The notes below the pieces were generated by a model. It was not told the DNA's origin. It searched no databases and saw only the letters and a program-made list of their open reading frames with translations. The position numbers were made by a program, and so were the translations under genes. Shown piece by piece: positions 44,031 through 55,244 of a DNA stretch of 64,000 nucleotides. Within the stretch, counting starts at the first letter, position 1, and every line of letters starts with the position of its first letter. Source of the stretch: Dictyophora rubrovolvata (lineage: Eukaryota > Basidiomycota > Agaricomycetes > Phallales > Phallaceae); contig CP114121.1 of the NCBI GenBank assembly GCA_029959195.1, positions 1,488,001 to 1,552,000 of the forward strand, read 5' to 3'.

Positions 44031-46904
44031 TCATGTTAGTCCATTTACTAGCCTTTCGACGGTATGTGGCAGAAGATCGGGCGCTTGACGGTCTCCACGT
44101 TCGCTGTATAAAATGACTTGTCAAAAACTAAATGCATCATAAAAGACCTAACGTGACGTACATATCATCGATTGCTTTCAATAAGTCATAGTTTATCTCT
44201 TCGCTAATGACCGAATCGAATTTATAATTCGGATGTGACCGTACAAAATTGCGAATCCAAGAAGCAGCTGTAATTGAAGTGCCTAAAGAATATGAGATTT
44301 AACACAGCCAATTTGAAAAGAAAATATATATCGCTAATAAAATTTAAAAACACATACCATCTGCCCGACTCTTCACTAGATTTAAATAATTGCGAATTTG
44401 ACCTATGGCCTGTGCTTCCACGTCCAGAGAGTTTAGGTAGGCATTGACTACACCTAGTAAGCCGGGAAACCCATCCTGTGTAACAACGAACTAAGAAAAT
44501 GTCAAAATCACTTGATTCAGAAAACTTACCTTCCCATTGATAATTTCGTTTATTGTCATTTCTTCATACTCCATCTCGACGGGGGGCCTTTCCAACGTTG
44601 GCGGCGGTTCCACGTCAGGAAAACAGTTCCGGAGGGCTTTGTCTTTATAGCTCGGAAGGGATTGTTCACTACGTGGCGAAGATGGAATGCTATCATTGAG
44701 GTTTCCAGTATCAGGATCCCCATTGACTCTCGTCTTATCTGAAGAACCGTTGCAACCGCAATTGCATGGTCCTGATTTGGCTGTATACGCAGAGTCGATA
44801 AGACGTCCAGGTGCAAGGATGTCTTTTCTGAAATAAAACTTTTGTTTATTTATTGCATCGCGTTTCTGCGCTCTGTCCATGTTCACATCCACCTGGTATA
44901 ATCATTTTTGTTGAAATGAAAAAAAACGAATAAGTTTAAAGCCAGCTCCAACATACCTTTGAAATGGGCATATAGAAATTCAAACCGAGACTTAAGATCG
45001 CCCGAGATAGTAAAACAATAAATACTGAGAATGCAGCGTTCTCAAAATCAGTAATCTGGACCTCCATACTTCGGAATTCGACACGCCATCCGATTTTGGA
45101 ATTCGGTGGCGGGGGTTTAAATCGCAATGTTTGCCAATTAGTGGATTGCAAATTCTTAACAATTTTAGAAACGACAAAATTGCAACGGACAAAAAACGAG
45201 TTTACCTCAAAGTGATCAGAGCTAACAGTGTCATCTTGGTCGATCATCTCACTAAAGACGACCAAAGGATCTCGAATGAATAGATGCGCAACGTGTTTTG
45301 CCAATAAATCATCGATGCCTAGAAGTTAATCAATCTTATGAAAGGAACAACAGAGAAACAACATGCTTACCATGATTACGCAGCCTGTCAAAAATAGTTT
45401 CATCATAAGGCAAAGGGTTGTCATTATATTCAGCCCTATTCCTCCAATCAAGAGAGATATACGAATCGACGCTGTCATATCGAGACTTGGGAATTTGAAA
45501 TTTGTTCTCCTTCAACGGCTACATCGGACCTTTCATAATGCGAACAACCGGATTGAGGAACTACTGTACCTGCAGTCCTCTTTCTTCGTCAGTTCGGTCA
45601 TCAACACTACCGGCAATTACGTTCCAACGGCAATCAACGTCCGCCAGATAACCCCTCCAGGCGGGACTAGCTGCTGTCAAGGCCAGCTAGAAAAGGGGGG
45701 AAAGAGATGAAGATGCAACATGGTGGAATGAATGAAAACATACCATGATAGGGCCAATCGGGACGAGAGCGTCATAAACACGCCGAGCTTCGATGACGTT
45801 ACAGGCTTGGAAGGTCAGCTGCAGACAACAACAGCCCATTCCAAAACCCATAGCGTCCATGTAGATATGATCGACCAATGCTGCACCATTCTTGGCTTCT
45901 ATAACAAGCGATAAAAGTTAAGCCAAGGAGTAAACAGCTAGTAGAGAAGCCAACCTTGGTCTTCTGGATATATTTCACGATCCCAAGGAATGGCAGGGTC
46001 GATGAATGGTTTGGGGGTCTTGGAATCAAAATATATAGGCAAGTTGATGGCTACTTTTGAGCCTCGTCTATCGCGGATATTAGCTGTGAGGGTGCTGCGT
46101 AAAATAAATGTTAGAAAAAAAGATGGAGACCTGAAGAGGTGAAAGAAAGGACGAGACTGACGGAAAACGGGCATGTGGATTTGTTATCTCGTGGGGAAGA
46201 AAGAGACTGTGACTGGCAATCGCATTGCGTGGATCACAGTAAGGTTCGGTGAAAATTCCGGGAGCACCCAAACGGGGGAAGGAGGTCACCGTTAGGGGTA
46301 TCTCATGTGGTTTCAAGTAGCGTCTAGCCAATTTCCGTCTGGTGCGTTTTCAATTAAACTGAAACAAAGTCTGCGACAAGTGACAAGAAAAGAACAAACC
46401 GATATTTCATGTTTTTTTCCACTGAGAGAAGATCCTGTAGTGAACCAGTGTATGGTGCACCGGGGGTCGACTCCAGCATATATCGACCGTACTCTGGATG
46501 GAACAGAGGAACGGCATTACTGGAAAAGACTTCAAACCAGCTCAAGAAACGGTTACTGACTGCTTACATATCGGGAGGAATGTCGTTTGAAGCCTCGAGA
46601 TCGGCCACGACATTGGCTAGCTTCTGCAGAATTTCAGACTGGCGGAGTGAAAGACGGGCAGTTCTTGTCTTGTCATCGAAGCAAACGACCATGTATTCGA
46701 CCTAGATGATGACAGTAAATCCGTCGCGATTGGGAGAGGCCACTGGCACTGCACCTCATCTCCCCACAAAAGTTCGTCTCCCTGGCGGTCTTTTAGTCTG
46801 GCCCAAATTTGGAGAAACTGAGTGATGCCATGGGATCGGACGTGGTCTGCATACTTCTTTCCCTCGACCCACGACAGAGGCGTTCCAAGTGATAGCAATC
46901 CCAT
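44031..46904 (-). CDS. GSH1: glutamate-cysteine ligase catalytic subunit
   Basis: Fourteen exons (46904-46755, 46701-46568, 46519-46400, 46338-46162, 46094-45955, 45898-45744, 45686-45570, 45518-45371, 45318-45206, 45154-44957, 44892-44530, 44475-44358, 44282-44162, 44103-44031) give 708 residues. Family blocks are complete: [127 protein letters not shown] and the final [15 protein letters not shown]. It makes gamma-glutamylcysteine, the rate-limiting step of glutathione synthesis, in the cytosol. An insertion near residue 580 contains a cysteine cluster (GPCNCGCNG) that could sense redox state. A perfect TTAGTAA lies 176 bp upstream. Confidence 0.97.
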
Positions 46905-47620
46905 CGCAGAATGGCGTCGGCAGATAAAATCCGACACGGGTTTTTTAATCCTCTCCAGACCGATTTGTAAGACAGTCCGGTCCTGCCGTAAGCCTCCCTC
47001 CCATGTGGAGACACAGGCAGTCCAGTTTCAAAAATTCTCATACATCTTTACAAATATCCAACTTGCTTGCTAAACAGGCTTAGTAAAGGTCCGGTTTTTT
47101 TTTCCATGTCGACCCTGGAATGGATTCCCGGTGCCGTGATGACGCATCCTCGTCGGGCTGGCGACATTCTACTTGTTCTTTCTTTCCTTCTTCTCGACGT
47201 TCTTTTTATTTGCAATTTTGTGTACAGGTCCCTTATCAATGACCAGGATCACGTGAATTACATGGCTTATGATATCTCTTCCAATCAATGATCTATCGCT
47301 CTCTGCCGAAGTCTGACAGTCTTTGCGCCAAGTAAACAGATGCCAGTGAACAGCCAATTAACCCGTCTCATTTCCGAAACGCTGTTGATCCAATGATTAT
47401 TTCCCCCCAGCTCCTTTAGTCTCTCACACGTTCGCCTTTCCCCGCTTTCTTTCTTAGCCTGAGGGGGCGGCCCATGTTGCCACTTCCTTCTTCCCTGAAG
47501 GCTTCTGGACATTCCTCCGGTCCATGGTATGTCTTCTGTATGGTAATTCGTATATGATAATCAATAACGACGTATTTTTTTTGTCTTAGCTTCTTGGAAT
47601 TAGACCGAAGGGATGACAGC
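46905..47620. promoter_or_regulatory. divergent promoter region, GSH1 / 47621 membrane protein
   Basis: 716 bp without a gene. It contains the TTAGTAA element (47080-47086), a CCAAT at 47354 and a second at 47390, and a short T-run near 47574. ORFs here are small and motif-free. Confidence 0.55.
47080..47086. promoter_or_regulatory. Yap1/AP-1 response element upstream of GSH1
   Basis: TTAGTAA is the canonical Yap1 site; in yeast a closely related site drives GSH1 under oxidative stress. It lies 176 bp from the GSH1 start codon. A 7-bp match can occur by chance, so this is a candidate. Confidence 0.5.
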
Positions 47621-48657
47621 ATGGATTTAACACGTCATTTGTATTCTCGCAAGATCAGTACTCATAGTGAAAGGCAAGTTTACACCCAAGTCCAGACCAA
47701 TGCCTTTTCATTCATACCCCAATTCCCTTGCTCAGGACTATTATATTAGCTGTCATTTTCGGGGTTCTTGGTTCCCTTGCTCTCCTTCTTGCAATATATT
47801 ATATCGGTCGTTATTATTTATCCCGCCAAAACCGTCCATCATCGACGGACTTGATTATAGAACGACCTATTGAGATCTCATCACCCCAAAAACAAGAATT
47901 TCTGGTAAAGAAAACAGTTTTACTCACTGCGTTCTGTCACAGCTTGACGTGTTCCCTGTGTTCACAGCCACCACCCACGACTCCTCCCAAACTTGCTCAG
48001 CCTGTCTTTAAGCCTGCTTCTACGGTCGACGCAACACCATTCGTTATTGATCACCCGTATGCTCACCCGTTTACAGGCAGAAATTCGATCGCAATGCCAA
48101 ACCCCCAGCCGAATTCAGTGAGAACTGTGTCAACTACTGACTCGTCTTCCGTCGGGCCAAGTAGCATCCAGTCAATGCCACATCCTTATTCCTCCCAACA
48201 GCACCAATTTTTGCGCCGCGAAAACGCGGAAAACGCAGATTATATCCGACCCACCTACAATAATAATAATGCCCAACCCCGTTTCACCACGACTCTTACA
48301 GTCACGGACGAAAGTCAACAGTACGAGTCGTTCATGACCCCTGAAACGCCTCGTTCTGTTTCGCTGAAGGAACACGGCTCTTCTTTGGCTAGTCCAGAAA
48401 CGTTAGGAAGTGGTATAAATACAACAGGTGCAACAGGATCTGGTGGATCAATTGCGATCGAAAGGCGGAAGGAAACTAAAATAGATGCGCCGGCTGCTGC
48501 GACCACGAGTACTTTCAAGCCTATGTCTCCATCTTCGGCTCATTCAGACGACACGTTTCCTTCCATGTACTCGTATACATCAACGTCGGGTCCCATCCCG
48601 ATTCAAGAACTTCACTCCCCTCACCCTCTCCTTGAACCGCATTCCCAATTTCGGTAG
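47621..48657 (+). CDS. single-pass membrane protein with long Ser/Pro-rich tail
   Basis: Three exons (47621-47673, 47736-47904, 47968-48657) give 303 residues. A basic N-terminus (MDLTRHLYSRKISTHSER) leads into one membrane helix (TIILAVIFGVLGSLALLLAI) and YYIGRYYLSRQ. The rest is a disordered Ser/Thr/Pro-rich region with an Asn run (YNNNNAQ). No ATG precedes the helix in its own exon, so the upstream exon is needed; the only phase-correct junction uses a GC donor (AAG|GCAAGT, intron 47674-47735). The plan resembles the gene at 15306, but I see no shared sequence. Function unknown. Confidence 0.72.
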
Positions 48658-49220
48658 TGAGCGGGTTTAACTGATTTACTTCCCGACCGTCTCAGACGAT
48701 GTATGTATATATATTATTATGTACATTCCTCCACTGGGCAGGACTAAATTATGCGGGGGAAGTAGAATGAACGGACTCGGCTGCACGAGGCATGTTTGAT
48801 CACTGTACGGACTGTGTTATTGTATTTATTTGCTTTGATGACTTTATGTTTTATATGCCCCAAGTATATCCCTCGAAATGAAATGAAAATAAAAAGAAAG
48901 TAAAGCCAGGGTTTGACTCAACTATGTATGGTACTTATATATAGGAGTCCGAGGAAGTTTCGGACTTGAACTTATTGTTCATCAAACAGCGTGATTTCTT
49001 TGTGAAGGTTATTCTTCAATACAGTCAGGTATATAACTGTACATAATCGCGAGGATTAATATTGTGTATGAATTAATAGCATCTTCCTTCTAAACAAAGC
49101 TTTTCCTAGTTCAGCTCTAATAGGGCGCAACTTTCACGTTAGTCGCAAAAATCGCCCAAGCCTGATCTGGCAGGGTCCCAATCTGACCGAGCTTGAAGGT
49201 CCTGGTAACAACTGAGGGAG

Positions 49221-49270
49221 ACCTGATGGAGGCTGATGGAGGCTGATGGAGGCTGATGGGGACTGACGGA
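49221..49270. repeat. 10-bp tandem repeat
   Basis: About four to five copies of the unit CTGATGGAGG, the last ones diverging to CTGATGGGGA and CTGACGGA. A related CTGACGGA pair follows at 49292-49311. Copies drift outward as in a decaying minisatellite. Confidence 0.85.
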
Positions 49271-50764
49271 TTGACAAAAATTCCAGGTAGTGACTGACGG
49301 AGACTGACGGATTCTGGTTGGGCCAGGGTAGAGCGTTCAGGTCGGTAGTTTATCGATGGTATTGCTATAGTGCCTTCAAGCATCTTTCAATGCTCTCTGG
49401 AACATTATTTCTTCCAGTTGCAGCATATCTGTGAGCATGTCCGGTAATTCTTTCCATCTGAATGGAATGAAATAAATTAGTTTTTTGTTTTCGGGAGAAA
49501 TGGAACCAAAGTAGCCCACCAAAGCAAAGCCACCTACAGTCATGGACGTTTGCGACGACTTTGCGTTGGTATGCACGCTTTCAGAGCTTGCTTGCCGGAC
49601 TTCACACACTGGAATCCAGCTCCTGTCTGATTTTACTCTCTCCAAATATGGAAGCTGTGGTAGGTTGGGGGAAGAGCATCACTCGGTATGCAGGACAGAT
49701 GACCGCTGGGCAGACAGGCTTTCCGTCAGCATAAGTTGTGGTGTATCACCGATGTATTAGACTACGCTGTAATTTACTGCCGTCTGTAATGTCTGTAATA
49801 TAATTATTGGGACGGGGAGGATGGAAATGCAAAAAAGATGGATGTCAACTAATTGATGTGAGCGAAAGTGAATTATCTATGGTGGTGCGGGGAGGAACTT
49901 GGGGGGTGAATGTCTGTAGCGCTCTCTTCGCTTTACAGGGCGGTGGTGCTGTGGCCCGCCTTGGCGCCTTCCTACGGTCTTCTCATTGTTCTTCAGCTTT
50001 TGTCGACACCCGCCATTTGTGAGCTGAGAAAAAAAAGCTCTGAAATGTTTGTTAAATAATTGCACTGTGACAATGATTTCTTGCAATTACTACAAATCTT
50101 TCATGAACTTTGAAGGTGTGAGGTGTGGTGGGCACTGGGCAATGTCAACGGGGAACGATGTCCGTATGTTCATAACCGACTTTTGTTGCGACGCAACTGA
50201 CTGCAGGGCTGAACAAATTATATAATCCTGGCTCAACTGTATATAAGATATTCGGGGACGGACTACCATCGCCATCTTCCTTTCCCCCTTCCCACCACTT
50301 GCGAGGCTTGAGACCTATCAGGACTTACCCGATGAGGCTTGAGGCCTGACTATTAAGTAAGTGGATATATGATATGATATCAAATCTGGCTCTGATCACT
50401 ATACAGGATTATAGCGTTCAACAGTTCTATGCAAATGTAAGCATTTAACAGTTTGCATTCCACTATCATAGTTGACAACAATAGCAGATATTTCAACATC
50501 AGTAGTAACTAGTAAACTAGTAGTATATGTATTGTAGCGTATTTCTCTGTATTTTTAAATATTATGTAATCTGCAATATAATACAAATCGAACAAAAATC
50601 AAACTTCTATAATCTTGCTTAAATTGTGCTATTTGTTCCAGATACAATGTGCTTTGTCCGGATTTAAGCCATTCTCCCAGATCCTCACCATGCATTGCTG
50701 AACAATGCTGATACTTGTGGTCCCATCCTGATCAGCCTCGACACTCCCCGATCTTGGTCTTCAA

Positions 50765-50830
50765 TCTGATCAGGCCTTCAGGCTCCGTCAGGCATACCCC
50801 CTCCTGACTGAGCCTGAAGGCCTGATCAGA
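50765..50830. repeat. 21-bp perfect inverted repeat (hairpin)
   Basis: TCTGATCAGGCCTTCAGGCT plus C at 50765-50785 is the exact reverse complement of 50810-50830. A further six-base pair (GTCAGG with CCTGAC) continues the stem inside after one mismatch, leaving a 10-base loop. No gene covers it. Confidence 0.9.
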
Positions 50831-51984
50831 CCAGATCCGGCACTTCCCATTTTTGCGACTTAAATTGTTTGAGACTACTCACTTCTTCCAAGAACCTCGG
50901 GATTCCCGCTTGAACTTAGCAACCTGAAGGCCTGAGGCAAGCCTTATATGGTAATTCTGAATTCTTACTGGCCCTTTCTGATGTGCCAATGGAACCAGTT
51001 GAACTTGCTCTACCAACTAGAAACTGATAACATATTTATCTACACGTCACAGTAATAAATGCCTAACAAAAGTGTTAGGTTGTAATTTCTACAAGTGAGG
51101 CTTTAAATTAAAATATGCGTGTTGTATGTATGTAGCCTAGTATGTATGTACATGGTAATATGATACGCCACACGAACTAGCGGAGTCTACTAGTTGTAGC
51201 CGGTTAATAGTAACAGCTAGACTTTCAGTTTGAATGTGAATTTCTTCAATTACAATGACATTGACTTGGCGCAAATATAAACAGAGGGGCATGCTATGTA
51301 TTTATATATGGCACACCTGGTGCTACTAGTAATACTATATACACATGTACACTAACCTTACGGTCAATGATCGGACGCTACATGATAGCACTTATTTGAA
51401 TTCAAATGTGTACTCTTAAGTTTAAATTGACTCACATACAAACTCGTCCCAAACGGGCTCGCTTTTTGAACTTAAAGCTACTAAGAAAGTTGAAGTTCAG
51501 GAGTCTTTGAATCTCGGTTTGAACTTTGTCTACAGGTCTTTCGAAATATATTATATTGGACCATCATTTTATTTGTATTTCAAACTGTCTCTTCAGCCTG
51601 AGGCAGTAAGTAGTTCAAAGTTCCAGTCTACATCTCCGATTTCTCGGTCCAACGTAGGAAATTATAATGGTGTTTTGGACAATGCTAAGGTACATTTGTT
51701 CAATTGTGTACAAGCTAATCAGAACAACGTCGTATGCATTATATGCGCATAATTAAAAGGTGTGAAATGGAAGGAAGAAAAAAACAATAACAAAAGTATC
51801 AAACAGAAATCGAAAGTAAATAAGAAAAAAAAAGATAAATGAATGGTGAAAATGCAAGGGGGGGTATGAAATAAGTTGGGAATATATAGAATAGATTTTA
51901 TGATAAATAATCTACCCTCTGACGGACGAAGCCCAAATAAAGAATTTCACTGATTGAGACCTCTATACATAGAATAAACAGCCT

Positions 51985-54149
51985 CTATAATTTTGCTTTT
52001 GGTATAACCGAGGTGGCCGCTTCCAGGTCCTTCTTCGCTCGTTCTCGGAGCTCGCGTCTCAAGATCTTTCCTGAAGGGCTTTTGGGTATCGTTTCACAAA
52101 ATACAACCCCGCCGGTCAGACGTTTATATGGCGCTAATCGAGCCGCAACAAATTCCTTTATCGAGATATCTGTTACTCCCGGCCGGGTGGGTACGACGTA
52201 TGCACGTGGATACTCTTTCGAATCTCTAGGGTATTTGTGTGAGTGCATAAACATAAATGCTTCTTTCTGATGCGTGGGGGCTAAAAAAACCCACATTGTT
52301 ATTCCGATCACGGCCGCATCCGCAACGTCTTCCGACTTCAGTAACAAGTCTTCCAATTCTGCCGGGGCAACCTGGAACCCATTAACTTTGATAAGTTCCT
52401 AAAGAATTTAAAAAACAAAGGTTAAATTTAAATTTCTTCTCTTTCACATTAGGGGGGTATGCACCTTTTCTCGATCGACGATGTAGAAAATGCCATTGGG
52501 TTCAATATAACCCACATCTCCAGTACGACACCAACCATCTGAAGTTATAGTCCTCGCAGTCGCTTCTGGATTTCGCCAGTATCCACCAAATACATTCGGA
52601 CCCCGAATCCAAAACTCGCCTCGTTCATTATGGCCAACTGCTTTCCCATCACTTTGAACGACCTTGGCTTCGACATTCGGACAGAGTTTCCCAACACCGG
52701 TATGAGAAGGGTCATCCCATGCCCACCACGTGGCAGCCATCGTTGCTTCGCTTTGGCCCCACGCTTGCCGGATTTTAACTGTGCCTTGTGGGTTGATAGC
52801 GAGTTCGGCCTCTGCCTGAACTTGGTCACCCAGAGGGGCACCACCAACCAGTACATATTTAACACAGGTTAAGTCGTATTTTGAGACAATCGGGGACTTG
52901 GCCAGCAAGACAGCAACGGGAGGTACGAAGGAAAGAGAAGTGATCTGATATCTTTGGATCGAGGCTAAATATTGCTCAAAATCGAATTTGGGCATTACGT
53001 AGCATGTATCTCCGGTCTTCGCTGATCGGATAAGGTGATGTTGTTGACCAACTGCATCCGTTTGGTAAATGAGTGTCCGAACAAAAAAAAAACAAGGTTA
53101 GATCAAGACTTACATCCGTGATAAAATGGTAAAAAGCAGATAAACGATTCTGGCCAAACTTTACCACCCAATGCCTTTACACGGCGATTCCCAATATCTC
53201 GGAGAGCGAGCATCTGCTCGGTGTGGGAAACAGTATTTCGATGTGATATCATGCATCCTTTGGGCAACCCTGTGGTTCCACTGCTGTAATTAAGGGTGAT
53301 AATACTGTATGTTGTGGGATAGGATTGAATGAATAGGAGTAAAATGAATGATATATGAGGAAGAGAAAGAGGATGTTTACGTTAGTCACGTGGGTTTATT
53401 TTTCACAAAGAAGAGGAGCGACTTTAACGCACGTCTTTGTCAAACCTTGGGGCAAGGTGATGCGCTGCCAGTCATATTCACCATATCGAAGGAGGTCGCC
53501 GAAAGTGGTATAGCCCGGAACAGAGTTAATATCGAAAAGGAACACGTTCTCCGGTGAGATACCGGCTTTGATAGCGCAAGAGCGAACGAGCTGAAACGAT
53601 TCTTTGGCGGCGAAGGCTACTTTCGCGCCCGTGTTCGAGAGCTGGTGCCCAAGTTCTTTTTTATTTATTTGTGAGGAAATAGAGTAAAAGTTCTCAAAGA
53701 AAGCCGCGTGCGTACCTAATTCACCATAGACAGTGTTGGCACCCGTGAAAATAGCGCCAGCGCATACAACCCCGAGATAGAACGCGGGATAATATATCTA
53801 CATATGTATGAGGAAGTGGTACGGGGCCGATGTTAATATTGTTTTACATACCGTGTTCGTTGAACTGAGAAAGACAACATCACCCTCAGTGACCTTGGCG
53901 CGTATACGCAAGCCGTTTGCAAGACGCTTTGCTAGGGAGCGTAGTTGTAAGCCGGACACGTATTGGGTGGGGTCGCTGTAATCGACGAACACGGGCTTGG
54001 AGAGATCATATGATGGATTGTCTGAAGAATAATGATAAATATCAGCAAAAAGGACATTCTTAAGAATGCCCATTATTTGACATACCGAATAGCCAAGTGA
54101 GGAGATCCTGATTGGGAATTGGGATGGAATACTCCGACTTGAAGAGCAT
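51985..54149 (-). CDS. 4-coumarate-CoA-ligase-like acyl-CoA synthetase, peroxisomal-type
   Basis: Eight exons (54149-54086, 54021-53852, 53797-53716, 53655-53433, 53304-53114, 53051-52465, 52398-52295, 52225-51985) give 553 residues, the normal 4CL size. The AMP-binding signature is SSGTTGLPKGCMISHRN, followed by FLPFYHGFGQ, WGQSEATM, DGWCRTGDVGYIEPNG, VNGFQVAPAELEDLLLKSED and the catalytic-lysine end IPKSPSGKILRRELRERAKK. The protein ends -AKL, a peroxisomal PTS1 signal. Such enzymes activate cinnamates, fatty acids or other carboxylates with ATP and CoA; substrate here is not readable. Intron 52226-52294 is 69 nt with no stop, so retention would add 23 residues between VIGIT and DSKEYPRAYV. 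The promoter holds a GA-rich tract on the plus strand (54190-54240). Confidence 0.93.
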
Positions 54150-55244
54150 TTTTGCTGCGACGCGCGGGGGTATAGTGTAGTAGTAGTGAAGTGGAAAAAG
54201 AAAAGAAAAGAAAAGAAAAAGAAAGAGAGAAAGAAAGGGTGGAGGAAGGTCTGGACGAGGGAAGATGAGTGCGTTTTTAAAAGAAGCATGTACATGTCAG
54301 ACGTTTAAATAAGTGGTAAGCATTCAGTGGAAGGGCCCCCCGGGGAAAGAGACCGAAAAGGGGCAAGTGTGTGTTTGGCTTAGCCTAGGCGACTTGGTAA
54401 CTGTCAAAGGGTCAGTATATCATTTTTCCTTAATAAAATAGAAAAAAAAAAATAAGAAAAATAGCGAAGGAACAGAAAGAAGGGAGTCCTGCGCAAGCAA
54501 CTTATAAGTTGATTCATACTAAACTAAGCTCGAAAATCTAAATAAATTGAATTACCCGTCTTTTGGCGTCGCAAGGCCGGGCGTATGTATATTTACCACG
54601 AAAAGGAAAAAAAATAAATTTTCAAATTAATATTTATATTAAATTTGTCCACATCTCGCTAGCACGGCAAACCACAAGTCCATCTCGATTCTCTCGTCAT
54701 CGATTCATCGACCAGCGTCGACCTCTCACGACCACTGCCAACGGAAGTCACTACGTATTGTCACATTTATATTTGAGTTTGAGTTCTATACACTGGAAGA
54801 CCCTCTACGTACCCATCCCAACTTGTTCCGACCCGCTTCGACTTCCATCAATTACTGCTGGTTATTCCTCAGCCAAATTTCACCATATTCTAAAGTCTTT
54901 TTACGCCAAAGAAAAAAAAAGGAAAAGAAGATAAAAAACACCAAAGGAAGCACAAAGCAAGAAAGACACATTATTGACAAAGAACATTCCCCTTTCCACA
55001 ATCCTTCAATGGAATAGCCGGTCTGCACCTACAGACTACAGATTATAAAATTTATTATATCCGAAAACAAAAATAAGGTTCTGCCGATCACCAATGCTTT
55101 AGAACTTCCAATCGCTGTCCACATCCATTGCCCAAGGAACTGATATCAAAAAAAAGGGAAAAGAAACCGCCGCTTAGCAAATCATTCTGACTACGAAGGG
55201 AAGGAAACCAAGCCCCGTAACGCGACTGGCACTTATACTCACAT
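54150..55244. other. intergenic, no gene seen
   Basis: About 1.1 kb. Near 54190-54240 it holds a polypurine (GAAAA) tract, the CT-rich initiator of the ligase on the other strand. A 123-codon plus-strand frame (54563-54934) is Ser/His-rich and motif-free. A-rich runs lie near 54440-54465 and 54910-54930. Confidence 0.55.

Larger units (their letters stand above)
48658..51984. other. gene-free AT-rich stretch with repeats
   Basis: 3.3 kb without a recognisable gene. It holds a 10-bp tandem repeat (49221-49270), a strong hairpin (50765-50830), a small hairpin AGTCCGA...TCGGACT (48946-48966), many scattered GGCCTGA/TCAGGCC motifs (50290-50940) and A-rich sequence near 51770-51840. Two minus-strand frames (49117-49383, 49376-49645, the latter ending WKELPDMLTDMLQLEEIMFQ) look partly protein-like but have no start-to-stop gene structure. 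It could be a decayed non-coding mobile element. No transposase or polymerase motif was found. Confidence 0.6.

Noticed and set aside
47667-47873. 68-codon plus-strand frame before the 47621 gene's helix
   Set aside because: It is a different frame across the GC-AG intron and breaks the membrane helix.
49221-49311. CRISPR-like array
   Set aside because: Units are 10 bp with no spacers; it is a decaying minisatellite in a eukaryote.
50765-50830. tRNA or other structural RNA gene
   Set aside because: The stem is one long perfect hairpin with no cloverleaf, box A/B or known RNA motif.
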